Notes: generated from the letters alone by a model not told the origin. A stretch of 64,000 nt of DNA from Psychrosphaera haliotis (GCF_009728465.1 NZ_WOCD01000003.1:124001-188000); one strand, 5' to 3'. Shown: positions 17,231-26,862, counted from the first letter of the stretch. A program made the numbers and translations.

Positions 17231-17659
17231 TTGTTAATCCGTTTATTTATCTTTTGTTTCTCGCTTAGCCTTTCAATGCTGGTATCAGCAGAGGAAAGCT
17301 TCTTTTATAGCTCAAAAGAAATCACTGACTGTAAACAAAAACATAAAAGGCCCATGGACTATACGCTGTGTCTTGATGCAGCGTTTGTACAGGTTGAACG
17401 GGAACTGATGACCTGGGAAACCAATGTAGAGATTATCTTACGAGACCTAAACAAGGAAGAAACGGGAAACAACCCTCTCCTACTTTATAAATCTTCTATT
17501 CGCTACTTTAATAAATATAAAAAAGCCACCTGCAAGTGGCAATATATAGCTATGTTGCCAGACGTATCCTCATCGATATCAATGGCTAAAGAGTGTGAGA
17601 TTTATATGACTAAAGACCGCATAAGCAAGTTAAAAGAACTTAGTAAACTCAATTTTTAG
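17231..17659 (+). CDS. Secreted LprI-like (DUF1311-like) protein
   Basis: 142 residues from a TTG at 17231, chosen because GAGGTG lies 7-8 bp upstream and the resulting N-terminus is a clean signal peptide (LLIRLFIFCFSLSLSMLVSA, cleavage after VSA). The mature part has four cysteines: DCKQKH, YTLCLDAA, ATCKWQY and KECEIY. The C-x-x-x-x-x-x-x-M-x-x-C-L opening and the R-Y-F-x-K-Y-K-x-A-x-C segment resemble the lysozyme inhibitor LprI family. It is predicted to be periplasmic. The match is partial, so the inhibitor role is only a suggestion. The end overlaps the convergent next gene by 11 bp. Confidence 0.6.
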   Translation: MLIRLFIFCFSLSLSMLVSAEESFFYSSKEITDCKQKHKRPMDYTLCLDAAFVQVERELMTWETNVEIILRDLNKEETGNNPLLLYKSSIRYFNKYKKATCKWQYIAMLPDVSSSISMAKECEIYMTKDRISKLKELSKLNF

Positions 17660-18116
17660 GTTGTTCATCACTATCTATAATAAGGTCAGCCTCAGACCTT
17701 AACTTAGACTTGTTACGAATATTAGAAAATGGGTCTTCATTATTACTTTTAGTGTGAGGACCTTTTTTTGATTTCAACTCTTCATTATCAAAAGTCGTTG
17801 ACGTGTTATTAGAGGTTTTTGCAAACTTTTTCAAAAAGCTTAGATTTTGATGCCCTTGCTTTTTGGTTTTAGAAAAGCTCGAAAATATATAAATATAGAA
17901 ACCCGTTAGCGCTAAATAGGCAATCCACTTTATAAAAAATGAACTGGCGATAAAACTTTGGCCTTCATTTGCAGTTGCAACATAATCTAAATAGTCTTTA
18001 TGGACCAAAGACACCAATAAAAGTGCAAATAAATACGCTAAAGTTGAGAGCAGTTGGCCTTTGTACTTCTTCCAAACCGTAATTAAAAACGTCCATCTAG
18101 CAATATGTTGAAACAT
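17649..18116 (-). CDS. Hypothetical protein with two membrane helices
   Basis: 155 residues from the ATG at 18116 (the GTG just before is also possible); GGAG lies about 10 bp upstream inside the previous gene. Two hydrophobic segments (about residues 22-40 and 60-78, the second IKWIAYLALTGFYIYIF) are followed by a long polar, Lys/Ser/Asn-rich cytoplasmic tail without a recognisable domain. It is third in a minus-strand run yejK - 77-aa gene - this gene with tiny gaps, so it is probably cotranscribed with yejK. I do not recognise the family. Confidence 0.6.
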   Translation of the reverse strand: MFQHIARWTFLITVWKKYKGQLLSTLAYLFALLLVSLVHKDYLDYVATANEGQSFIASSFFIKWIAYLALTGFYIYIFSSFSKTKKQGHQNLSFLKKFAKTSNNTSTTFDNEELKSKKGPHTKSNNEDPFSNIRNKSKLRSEADLIIDSDEQPKN

Positions 18117-18119
18117 CAC

Positions 18120-18353
18120 CTAACTCCAAAGTGACAAACCCAATAGAGAAGCCAGCACTAACAAGCCCTTCTCCTTTGCGCTGCCATAAATTTTATCTTC
18201 TTCTTCTTTTACAAGAATTTCCAATTGCGCTTCATTAAAATCGCTCGGAGTTTTACCCGCAAGCATGATTCGAGTTTCGGCTTTTTTAATCGCCTTCTCT
18301 CTAACTCGAATCTCTACTTTACGTTTTAGGTTTAATGACTCTTTAATTTTCAT
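18120..18353 (-). CDS. Small hypothetical protein downstream of yejK
   Basis: 77 residues. The first 60 are highly charged and helical (RKVEIRVREKAIKKAETR and LEILVKEEEDKIYG), and the last 15 (GLLVLASLLGLSLWS) are a hydrophobic tail that could be a C-terminal membrane anchor. It begins 3 bp after the yejK stop and its stop is 3 bp before the next start, so it is surely in the yejK transcript. The family is unrecognised. A tail-anchored helper of a nucleoid or membrane process would fit the shape but is conjecture. Confidence 0.65.
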   Translation of the reverse strand: MKIKESLNLKRKVEIRVREKAIKKAETRIMLAGKTPSDFNEAQLEILVKEEEDKIYGSAKEKGLLVLASLLGLSLWS

Positions 18354-18356
18354 TTT

Positions 18357-19370
18357 TTACTCTAGGCCAAACTCATTAAGTAATACTGCTTTTAGAGACG
18401 CTGGTACACCCTTAATAGTTAGTTCGTCTGATTGAGGATTATAATTAACTCTATCACCTAACAAAATTCGGTCAAATGAAACGGACACACCTTGGCCACT
18501 ACCTGACAATTTTACCAATTTACGAACTGTACTTTTATCAAGTGTTACATTGTCATCAAATGAATAGTCCTGCTGGCTAATAAAGTCTTTAAACTCATTG
18601 TCGGAAGAAATAGAAAGCGTATCATTAAGCTCACTTAACCTAGCATCTTCGCCACTGGCAATACGTTCATTACAATATTCATAAACTTTTTCACGTGTTT
18701 CGGACTTTTCATTTGGATCCATGGTTTCAACAGACATAAAGTCATCTATCGCCGTTAAAAGCTCTTTGCTTTGTGACTTCGCATTAATGGTTTCAGTGCA
18801 ACCTAACAAGTCCATAAAAAAGTCATTTACTTGCCTACCAGCACGGCCTTTTATAAAAGAAATAGTTTTTAAATCATCACTACTGTGTAATAAACTACTC
18901 ACGTCTATACGAGCGGCTAGTTGAATTTTATTTATATCTAAATGGCGTTCACGTTTAATACCAAATTCATTATCAACTGAAAAGTGGTCTGTTAAATTTA
19001 CTACACCAACCATCACATAACGAGTTGCCACATATTCATAATCAATCAGCAGCAAATAACCTGTCTCTTCAAACTCGTACTTTTCTAGTTCAGCTTGAAA
19101 TATCTTTAGCACTTCTTTAGAAAGATGATCAAAAGGGACCTCTTGACCTAAATAGCTATGCAGTCTGTGTGAAAACGCTGTATTTTTCTCTTCCGAAAAT
19201 GCCGCGTAGCTTTTACTTGGTTTAGCGTTATAAATATTATGCAATTGCTCTACAAAAGTTAAAGACTTGGTCAAACTTTCGTCGGCCATTACTGCCCACT
19301 TTGTTGAAAATTCAGTTTCAGCCTGCTTTTCGTAAAAAGCGATAGAAAATTGATTTACTGCTAATGACAT
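18357..19370 (-). CDS. yejK: Nucleoid-associated protein YejK (NdpA)
   Basis: 337 residues (E. coli YejK 335). Conserved blocks include YLLLIDYEYVATRYVMVGVV, the HLDINKIQLAARIDVSSL strand, SFIKGRAGRQVNDFFMDLLG and the C-terminal GSGQGVSVSFDRILLGDRV. YejK is a spermidine-nucleoid protein reported to interact with topoisomerase IV and gyrase. It is divergent from yejL as in E. coli (62-bp gap), and is followed by two small genes on the same strand. Confidence 0.95.
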   Translation of the reverse strand: MSLAVNQFSIAFYEKQAETEFSTKWAVMADESLTKSLTFVEQLHNIYNAKPSKSYAAFSEEKNTAFSHRLHSYLGQEVPFDHLSKEVLKIFQAELEKYEFEETGYLLLIDYEYVATRYVMVGVVNLTDHFSVDNEFGIKRERHLDINKIQLAARIDVSSLLHSSDDLKTISFIKGRAGRQVNDFFMDLLGCTETINAKSQSKELLTAIDDFMSVETMDPNEKSETREKVYEYCNERIASGEDARLSELNDTLSISSDNEFKDFISQQDYSFDDNVTLDKSTVRKLVKLSGSGQGVSVSFDRILLGDRVNYNPQSDELTIKGVPASLKAVLLNEFGLE

Positions 19371-19432
19371 ATGTTTTCCTAGCCCGCTATTGTGTTAAGA
19401 TCCGCATCACGAACCATTAATAAGATTTCTTT

Positions 19433-19657
19433 ATGCCAATCATATCAAAATACTCAAACGATGAGATTAATAATTTAGTAGAACAATTACTAGATGTTGT
19501 AGAAAACAACAAAGTTTCTGTCGATTTAGCGCTTATTGCTTTAGGTAATACCGTTAGTAATATTATTGACGATAATATTAAACCTGATATAAAAGAACAA
19601 ATAGCAAAAAGTTTTGCAGATGCCCTGTTGAACTCTTTAAGTGCATCTAAGCGCTAA
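19433..19657 (+). CDS. yejL: UPF0352 protein YejL
   Basis: 74 residues, all helical, matching YejL (75 aa in E. coli). It has the MPIISKYSNDEINNLVEQLL start and the LALIALGN core conserved in the UPF0352 family. Function is unknown. It is first in a plus-strand unit with yejM, which starts 28 bp after its stop. The yejK-yejL-yejM arrangement is the E. coli one. Confidence 0.92.
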   Translation: MPIISKYSNDEINNLVEQLLDVVENNKVSVDLALIALGNTVSNIIDDNIKPDIKEQIAKSFADALLNSLSASKR

Positions 19658-19685
19658 CAGTACTTTTTAGGACTGACAAGTATAA

Positions 19686-21157
19686 ATGGTAATTAAACTA
19701 AAAGATCAATGGGAAACAGAACAACCTTTTAACTTATTGTCTTGGGGACACTGGTTCACATTTGCCAATTTGCTTTTAGCGCTTTGCTTTTCATTTTTCT
19801 ATATTAACGAGCATAGTTTACCCGTCTCTGTTTCGGGTTGGCTTTACTTTTTGACAACGTGGCTGGGTCACTTTGCTTTTTGTCAATGAGTTGCTTTATA
19901 ATTACCATATTTCCCGTCATCATTTTATTTCCATATAAGCGTCATATACGTGGCGTTTCTGCCGTCATGGCGTCTTTTTTCCAGTTGTATTTATTCCTAG
20001 ATGTATTAGCTTATCGAGGACTAGGTTACCACTTAAGTTCAAGTTCCATTGACCAACTTAGTGAAGTTGAAGATGTTTACCTTGGCCTAATGGGTGATAG
20101 CTACTTTGTCATGTTAATCGCCGTCTTCATTTTTATTTTAGCGTATCTGTTTTTAGCCAGTAATTACACTTGGAAAAGAATTCATAGGTTACAGCAGTTC
20201 TCCAAGCGTTATGTTGTTGCAGGAACTTTAGTGGCAAGTTTTTTCTTCAGCCACTTTATGCATATTTGGGCCGACGCAACGTTAAATACAGACATTGCTA
20301 AACAAGGCTCTATGTTCCCAGGACACTACCCACTGACTGCTAAAACGTTATTGGCTCGCTACGACCTATTAGATTTAGATAAATACAATGACTATAAGTC
20401 CAACAGAGCTTTGGTTAACAACAGTTTGTACTCTATTTCTAAAACTCAAGAAGTAAGTTGCGATATTGCTGATAAACCTAAACTCAATATAGTCATATTA
20501 CCTAGTCAAAACCAGAAATCGGTAGAAGGTTGGTTAACTGAAAACAATATTAATTATCAACGAACCAACCAACTCAGTATTCCAAGCGATTTAAAAACAC
20601 TACTATTTAACTTCACAAGTGGGCTACCAGGATTATATCAGTCAAGTACGGTTGATCTTGCGGTGAATACTCACTTGAAACAAAGCAAAGTTTCCGTAGA
20701 ACTCACTAGCACTGATTTCAACTCTGATTCAACTTATTCAGACTTAACAAACAAGCGTATTTATGTTTTTCATGACGCTAGTAACACTAACGTTTTTTAC
20801 CGAACGACAGCATTATTAATTGGTTTCGACAAATTACCAGACATGGCATTTAGTCCGCAAAACATAATTGCGAGTTATATTAGTAATACTCTATCTTGCC
20901 CCAAATACGTTGAAACAAACTTAATAGACGTACCATTGTCCAAGGTAGATATACAACACATCACCACCAACTTTTCTAATGATCACTTTTACTTTGTAAG
21001 TAAAGACAATGCACTGTTGTTTAAAAAAGGTCAGTTAATTAGCAATACAGCCTACTCCACTAACAAAAAAGTAAATGATTCTGTGGATATTTCATTGCTT
21101 AAAGAGGCGGCAAACAACCTCACAAAACGCAGAGTTAAATCGGAAATTAGTAAATAA
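19686..21157 (+). pseudogene. yejM: YejM/PbgA-like inner membrane protein, frameshifted, with a reduced periplasmic domain
   Basis: YejM (PbgA, LapC) is the inner-membrane protein that senses periplasmic LPS and controls LpxC turnover through LapB. The first frame (67 aa) contains the LLSWGHWFTFANLLLA TM1 region and stops at 19889. The second frame continues with LSMSCFIITIFPVIILFPYK. One extra T in the T-run at 19877-19881 joins them as GHFAFLSMSCF, matching GHFSFLVFATY in E. coli. The joined protein has 490 residues, against 586. TM segments and the FSHFMHIWADA linker are well conserved. The periplasmic part is only about 290 residues and lacks recognisable sulfatase metal motifs. The end overlaps the convergent regulator by 11 bp. 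The frame break is probably a sequence error. Confidence 0.85.
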
Positions 21158-22433
21158 AAACAGTAACAAAACAGTCGTTGTCTTTTTCATAATTTACGAG
21201 TTTCGCTATAGCCGCTTCCGTTAGTGTTGTATCTTTAGTCAACATTATTCCGCCAGTTTTGTTTTTGACGTCATCTGATACAATCATCCCAGGCTCTAGG
21301 CGATTAGTAGCGACACAATAGTCCGCATCAAGCTCTTCAATGTCAGGAATACGAGTCAGCAAGTCTAGATACTGATCTGCAATTTTGTAGTCATATAATT
21401 TGCCCCGCTGCTCTTTTATTTGAAAAGCAGCTCTGTCTGGCGAAAGCTTATTCCCATCTTTATGGCCTAGTAATAAGTAGTCATAGTCACTAACGACCTT
21501 CAATAGTCTTGACCCGAATGGGATTTCCTCTTTTTTAAGATTATCCGGATAACCTGAGCCATCATAATTTTCATATTGATGTCTAATATTTTCCGCTACT
21601 TCTCGTAAGTTTGGCAACTTACTCAAAATTTTGGCACCTTCCACTGCATGACTCTTAAAGGCAATATTCTCTTCTGTGGTACGTTCATACTCCACCGTTT
21701 GTAAAAGTATGTCACTAATTGCAACCTTACCAACCTCATGCATTAGGCCGGTTAAATAAATATTGATTGCTTCTGCTCTACTTAGCCCTAATTCCTCTGC
21801 CAATACTTTACTATGTGCGGCAACTCTTTTGCTGTGACCATTTTCATGACCAGCCCTGTCTTCAATAATTAGACCAACCATGTCTAAGATTTGTCTAAAG
21901 AACTTTCTTTGTTTTATCGTCGAACGTTTCAGCATGGCGGCTTTATGATTCAATTCTTTTGTTCTTGCTGCTACTTTCTCTTCTAGAAGGCGGTTTGCTT
22001 CTGTTAACTGCGTATTCGCCGCCACTAACTTTCCAGATAGCTCATTATTTTGGGATTTAAGCGAGTAGCGACTAATAGCATTTGCCATTAGCGCTTTTAG
22101 ACTATCGTTATTCCAAGGCTTGCAGACATAGTTAAATATGTCGCCCTCATTAATCGCTTTAATCGTACTATCCATATCAGCATAGCCGCTCAGCAAGATC
22201 CTTACTGATTCAGGGGCAACTTCTTTTGCCTTTGCTAAAAACGTAGCACCATCCATACCAGGCATTTTCATGTCTGATATAACAATGGCATAGTCAGTTT
22301 CAGCTAACGCGGCCAGCGCATCTTCACCCTCACTAAACGTATCAACGGCATAATCTTTGCGAAAGACACGTTTTAAGGAGTTAAGAATTTCAACTTCATC
22401 GTCTAAAACTAATATTTTGTACTTTTCTGACAT
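21147..22433 (-). CDS. Response regulator with a degenerate HD-GYP-type output domain
   Basis: 428 residues from the ATG at 22433 (MSEKYKILVLDDE). An N-terminal receiver domain has the acidic pair Asp11/Asp12, phosphoacceptor Asp54 (VISDMKMPG), SGY and Lys105 (CKPW). A coiled-coil linker (about 130-175) leads to an HD-GYP-like domain (180-360) with an extra C-terminal segment of about 65 residues. The usual HD pair reads MHEVGKV (His232-Glu233) and the usual HHE reads RHQYENYDGSGYP, so two metal-ligand positions are changed while GYP stays. Active HD-GYP enzymes hydrolyse cyclic-di-GMP; this one may be altered or inactive. It is divergent from a soluble histidine kinase, its likely partner. 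Confidence 0.88.
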   Translation of the reverse strand: MSEKYKILVLDDEVEILNSLKRVFRKDYAVDTFSEGEDALAALAETDYAIVISDMKMPGMDGATFLAKAKEVAPESVRILLSGYADMDSTIKAINEGDIFNYVCKPWNNDSLKALMANAISRYSLKSQNNELSGKLVAANTQLTEANRLLEEKVAARTKELNHKAAMLKRSTIKQRKFFRQILDMVGLIIEDRAGHENGHSKRVAAHSKVLAEELGLSRAEAINIYLTGLMHEVGKVAISDILLQTVEYERTTEENIAFKSHAVEGAKILSKLPNLREVAENIRHQYENYDGSGYPDNLKKEEIPFGSRLLKVVSDYDYLLLGHKDGNKLSPDRAAFQIKEQRGKLYDYKIADQYLDLLTRIPDIEELDADYCVATNRLEPGMIVSDDVKNKTGGIMLTKDTTLTEAAIAKLVNYEKDNDCFVTVFIY

Positions 22434-22522
22434 AAAAGGCCTATAGTTAATCAATAAACTCTTAAAAAACGTACTATCTTTAAACTATAGCTCAATTTTC
22501 AATGAACTACATTTAACAGACT

Positions 22523-24058
22523 ATGACAGAAGAATTACAAAAGCGGGTTGATACACTTGAAAAGTCGTTAGATCGAGAGAAAGCTGCTAGAAAAATGGCT
22601 GAAACACTCTTAGAACAAAGATCTAGGGAAATTTACGAGTCAAATCAGAGTCTTATAAATCAAGCTAGTGAAGCGAAGCTGCAACAATTACAGCTTTCTT
22701 TTTTAACTGGCTTATCTGCTGACATCTGGAATGCAGATTCGGTAAATGCAACGGTGCAAGTTTATTTGCGTCGAGCAAGTGAGTTTTTGAATAATGCACA
22801 ATGTATCTTTTTTCAACTCAAGCAAGCTAATTCGAATGCTGAATGGAAATTAGCATCGGTAATGGAGTTAGAACAGCAAAAAGCAGCCCAAAAGAGTCGA
22901 ATTGATGTGCTAGAGCAAGATGATATTGATGCTTTAGTAATTAGAGACATAGTACAAGCATTTGACTTTAAGACTATTTTAGAGGCAGTTGAAGACTCCG
23001 CTGGTGAGAGTACTTTATTACCTATGAATTCAATTTCACCTGCTAAAACTAAATTTGAGTATGCCTATTTAGTACCGCTATTTAGCATAAACAACAATCG
23101 TGGTTTTGCTTGTTTTGTTTATTCAGATTCCACCAAAATAGATATTCTAAAACTACAGTCCGTCGAATCTTCACGATCAATGTTGGCCGTTGCAGTTCAA
23201 CGACAAATGGCTACAGTTAACCTGGGTAACCGATTTAAAGAGCTAGAAAAAACGCATAAAAAACTCGATGATGCGCAACGTCAATTAATTCAATCCGAAC
23301 GAATGGCTTCCGTTGGTCAACTTGCGGCTGGCGTAGCACATGAAATAAACAACCCAATTGGTTTTGTGATTAGTAACTATGAAACCCTAACTGAATACGT
23401 TGAGGTGTTAAATCGTTTATTAGACAAGGTTCCTAAGGTTGAAAAAGACAGTAGCGTAATGAAGGAAATTACCGACATTTGGCAAGAAGAAGATGTCGAT
23501 TTTATCATGTCTGATGTAAATAGTTTGTTAACCGCCTCAAAAGGTGGACTAAAACGGGTCCAAGATATTGTGGCCGGACTTAAATCGTTCTCTCATAGTG
23601 ATGCTTCAAGTTACACACCTATAAGCTTAAACGATTGTATAGAGGACTCCATACAATTAGTTTGGAATGAGCTTAAATATAATTGTGAGCTGGTAAAAAA
23701 CTTAGCAGAAATAAGTACTATCAAGGCAAACTTTGGTCAAATAGAACAAGTTATCGTTAACATGCTTATCAATGCCAAGCACGCAATGGAGGAAGGCGGA
23801 ACTATTACTATTAGTACCGTTAACGCTGAAAACAAAGTTACATTAACGATTAGCGATACAGGCTCAGGTATCAGCGAAAAAAACCAAGAGAAACTTTTTA
23901 CTCCATTTTTTACGACTAAACCTGTGGGCGTAGGAACTGGCCTTGGACTATCCATTTCATATGGAATACTCCAAGACCATGGCGCTGAGATTTCAGTTGA
24001 AAGTCAGCTTGGTGTAGGTACGACTTTTAAGATAGTGTTCCCAGCATATTCCGAATAA
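22523..24058 (+). CDS. Soluble sensor histidine kinase
   Basis: 511 residues without transmembrane segments. Residues 1-60 form a coiled coil. Residues about 60-230 look like a GAF-type sensory domain (YAYLVPLFSINNNRGFACFVY). A second short coiled coil leads to the dimerisation/phosphoacceptor region, with His273 in GVAHEINNPIGF, then an HATPase domain with N box NMLINAKHAM, G1 DTGSGI and G2 GTGLGLSI. Kinases of this shape often respond to intracellular signals. The gene is divergent from the HD-GYP-like regulator (about 90-bp gap), which lacks any other partner nearby. Its 3' end overlaps the end of acnA by 32 bp. Confidence 0.9.
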   Translation: MTEELQKRVDTLEKSLDREKAARKMAETLLEQRSREIYESNQSLINQASEAKLQQLQLSFLTGLSADIWNADSVNATVQVYLRRASEFLNNAQCIFFQLKQANSNAEWKLASVMELEQQKAAQKSRIDVLEQDDIDALVIRDIVQAFDFKTILEAVEDSAGESTLLPMNSISPAKTKFEYAYLVPLFSINNNRGFACFVYSDSTKIDILKLQSVESSRSMLAVAVQRQMATVNLGNRFKELEKTHKKLDDAQRQLIQSERMASVGQLAAGVAHEINNPIGFVISNYETLTEYVEVLNRLLDKVPKVEKDSSVMKEITDIWQEEDVDFIMSDVNSLLTASKGGLKRVQDIVAGLKSFSHSDASSYTPISLNDCIEDSIQLVWNELKYNCELVKNLAEISTIKANFGQIEQVIVNMLINAKHAMEEGGTITISTVNAENKVTLTISDTGSGISEKNQEKLFTPFFTTKPVGVGTGLGLSISYGILQDHGAEISVESQLGVGTTFKIVFPAYSE

Positions 24059-26690
24059 CGTAAGATAATATGCCTCCATTAGAAAAGTAATCAAACTCAT
24101 TCGCCGTATCAATTCTGATATCAAAAGTAATTTCCTTTGTTTCTTTATCACTTTTAACACGAACTACTAACTCTTTTTGGGACGCTTCTACCGCGGGAAT
24201 ATCAAAACGTTCTTTACCCGTTAAACCGTGAACGTCGGCGCTTTCGCCTGGCTTAAACTGCAAAGGCAAAATACCCATGCCGATTAAGTTTGATCTATGA
24301 ATTCTCTCATAGCTTTCTGCCATCACCACTTTTATACCTAAAAGAGATGGGCCTTTTGCTGCCCAATCTCGACTAGAGCCTGTACCGTATTCTTTGCCGG
24401 CAAGAACAACTGTGTCCACTTGTTCTTCCTGATAAAGCATCGCAGCGTCAAAAATAGACATTGGTTTGTTTGATGGGTAGTGGGTTGTTGCGCTCCCTGT
24501 TGTGCCTGGTGCCAATTGATTTTGTAATCGTACGTTGGCAAACGTTCCACGCATCATAACCTCATGGTTGCCTCTACGAGAGCCATATGAGTTAAAGTCT
24601 TTATTCGTGATCCCTTGCTCTTTTAAGTATTTAGCCGCCGGGCTATCATCAGCGATAGTACCAGCTGGGGATATATGATCTGTAGTGATACTGTCGCCTA
24701 CTTTCACTAAACATGCAGCATCACTGATGGGTTCTACCGGTTTTGCAGATTTAGACATGTCAGTAAAAAAAGGTGGCTGTTTTATATAGGTTGAGTCTGG
24801 CCATTGATAAATGCTTTGGGACCCACCATCAAGCTCATTCCAACTGTCATCACCATTAAACACATCTGAGTATTTATCGGTAAATATTGAGCGGGATATA
24901 GACTTCTCTACTACTTCTTTGATCTCTTTGTCAGTTGGCCATAAGTCTTTCAGGTAGATATCATTACCGTCAGCGTCTTTGCAAATTGCATCTTTAGTAA
25001 TATCAATATTCATATTACCTGCTATTGCATAAGCAACCACTAGTGGTGGTGAGGCTAAATAATTAGCCGCTATATCGGCGTGAATTCGCCCTTCAAAATT
25101 CCGGTTACCAGATAATACTGATGTCACTGACAAGTCATTTTTACGTATGGTGTCACCAATTTCCGTTGGTAAAGGCCCAGAATTACCGATACATGTTGTA
25201 CAACCATAACCCACTAAATTAAAACCTAGTGCTTCTAAGTCATCCATTAAACCAGCGTTTTCTAAATATTCAGTTACTACCTGCGAGCCAGGAGCGAGTG
25301 AGGTTTTAACCCATGGTTTAGACTTAATTCCTAACTTAGCTGCGTTTCTAGCTAATAAGCCGGCTGCAACTAATACAGAAGGGTTTGAAGTATTAGTACA
25401 GCTCGTAATAGCGGCGATAACAACAGAGCCGTTTTTAAGATCGAATTCTTTACCGTCTTTAGTTACTTTGGCCTTTTTATCGATAGAATCGGCTCCGTTG
25501 AGCGCAGACCAGTCTTTATAAGCTGTGGCTGCTTCATCTAATGCAATTCTATCCTGCGGGCGTTTAGGGCCAGCAATACTCGGGACAACACTCGCTAAAT
25601 CAAACTCAAGTTGCTCATGATATTCTGCTTCTGGTGTTGCATGGTCGTGCCAAATACCCAGTTGTTTAGCATATGCTTCTACTCGGTCTATATCAGCACT
25701 GTCTCTACCAGTCAGGTTTAAATAATTTAACGACTCTTTGTCTAAAGGGAATATACCACAGGTCGCACCATACTCAGGTGCCATATTCGCAATTGTGGCT
25801 CTATCAGCCAGCGATAATTGAGATAAACCTTTACCATAAAATTCTACAAACTTACCAACCACGCCATGGCTGCGAAGCTGTTCTGTAATTGTTAACACTA
25901 AATCTGTCGCCGTTACGCCAGGATTTAGTTTACCGCTAAGTTTAAAGCCGACAACTTTGGGTATGAGCATAGTGACTGGCTGGCCAAGCATGGCAGCTTC
26001 GGCTTCAATTCCACCTACGCCCCATCCTAAAACACCTAGGCCATTAATCATTGTGGTGTGTGAATCGGTGCCTACCAATGTATCTGGATAAGCCCACTTT
26101 TCACCGTCAAAGTCCCCTTCAAATACACATCTTGCCAAATATTCTAAATTCACTTGGTGAACAATACCGCGTCCTGGGGGCACTACTTTAAAGTTATCAA
26201 ACGCAGACTGTCCCCACTTTAAAAACTGGTAACGCTCTTTGTTTCGTTCTACTTCAATATCTGTATTTTTTTTCAGAGCATCTTCCGTTGCAAAATGGTC
26301 CACCATGACAGAGTGGTCGATCACAAGTTCAACAGGATTAAATGGGTTAATTTTTTGTGCATCGCCACCTAAAGAGGAAATAGCGTCACGCATCGCCGCT
26401 AAATCTACAATCGCCGGCACACCGGTAAAGTCTTGTAAAACGACTCTAGCTGGAACAAATGATATTTCCTGATCTTGATCAGAAGAAGTATCCCATTTAG
26501 CTAAGGTAAGAATATCGTCTTCTTGCACAAAAGGTCGGTCTTCATGGCGCAGAAGGTTTTCAAGTAAAATTTTTGCGGCGTAAGGTAATCGAGATAGGTT
26601 AAATTGAGATTCGAGCTTGTCAAAGCTAATGCTGTTAAGTGTTTTATCTTTAAGTTGCAGTTTTGCAATGGACTTCCACTGTGTAGACAT
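24027..26690 (-). CDS. acnA: Aconitate hydratase A
   Basis: 887 residues (E. coli AcnA 891). It isomerises citrate and isocitrate in the TCA cycle; proteins of this type can also bind mRNA when the cluster is lost. The [4Fe-4S] ligands are visible as ITSCTNTSNPS and GYGCTTCIGNSGPL. The swivel domain has SITTDHISPAGTI and YGSRRGNHEVMMRG, followed by the GTGSSRDWAAKG anion-binding motif. AGGAGC precedes the ATG. The 172-bp upstream gap towards pilZ must contain its promoter. The end overlaps the convergent histidine kinase by 32 bp. Confidence 0.97.
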   Translation of the reverse strand: MSTQWKSIAKLQLKDKTLNSISFDKLESQFNLSRLPYAAKILLENLLRHEDRPFVQEDDILTLAKWDTSSDQDQEISFVPARVVLQDFTGVPAIVDLAAMRDAISSLGGDAQKINPFNPVELVIDHSVMVDHFATEDALKKNTDIEVERNKERYQFLKWGQSAFDNFKVVPPGRGIVHQVNLEYLARCVFEGDFDGEKWAYPDTLVGTDSHTTMINGLGVLGWGVGGIEAEAAMLGQPVTMLIPKVVGFKLSGKLNPGVTATDLVLTITEQLRSHGVVGKFVEFYGKGLSQLSLADRATIANMAPEYGATCGIFPLDKESLNYLNLTGRDSADIDRVEAYAKQLGIWHDHATPEAEYHEQLEFDLASVVPSIAGPKRPQDRIALDEAATAYKDWSALNGADSIDKKAKVTKDGKEFDLKNGSVVIAAITSCTNTSNPSVLVAAGLLARNAAKLGIKSKPWVKTSLAPGSQVVTEYLENAGLMDDLEALGFNLVGYGCTTCIGNSGPLPTEIGDTIRKNDLSVTSVLSGNRNFEGRIHADIAANYLASPPLVVAYAIAGNMNIDITKDAICKDADGNDIYLKDLWPTDKEIKEVVEKSISRSIFTDKYSDVFNGDDSWNELDGGSQSIYQWPDSTYIKQPPFFTDMSKSAKPVEPISDAACLVKVGDSITTDHISPAGTIADDSPAAKYLKEQGITNKDFNSYGSRRGNHEVMMRGTFANVRLQNQLAPGTTGSATTHYPSNKPMSIFDAAMLYQEEQVDTVVLAGKEYGTGSSRDWAAKGPSLLGIKVVMAESYERIHRSNLIGMGILPLQFKPGESADVHGLTGKERFDIPAVEASQKELVVRVKSDKETKEITFDIRIDTANEFDYFSNGGILSYVIRNMLGTLS

Positions 26691-26862
26691 AGTTGCTCCT
26701 GTTTTATAAATATATGAATTTATACAGCTTGTTTTTCTAGCTACTTATACCTTACTAAGGGTAGAAGTGTTTCAGATCAACCACAACTTGAAAATATTTT
26801 TACTTTAATTTTTTGCAAATCCCTTCTTAAACGCTCTATATGTCCTTTAAAAATGGTGGTTC

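Noticed and set aside
19870..19890. Programmed frameshift in yejM
   Set aside because: There is no classical slippery heptamer with downstream structure, and the same kind of homopolymer break is seen in rpmF, rluC and rne, where programming is unlikely.
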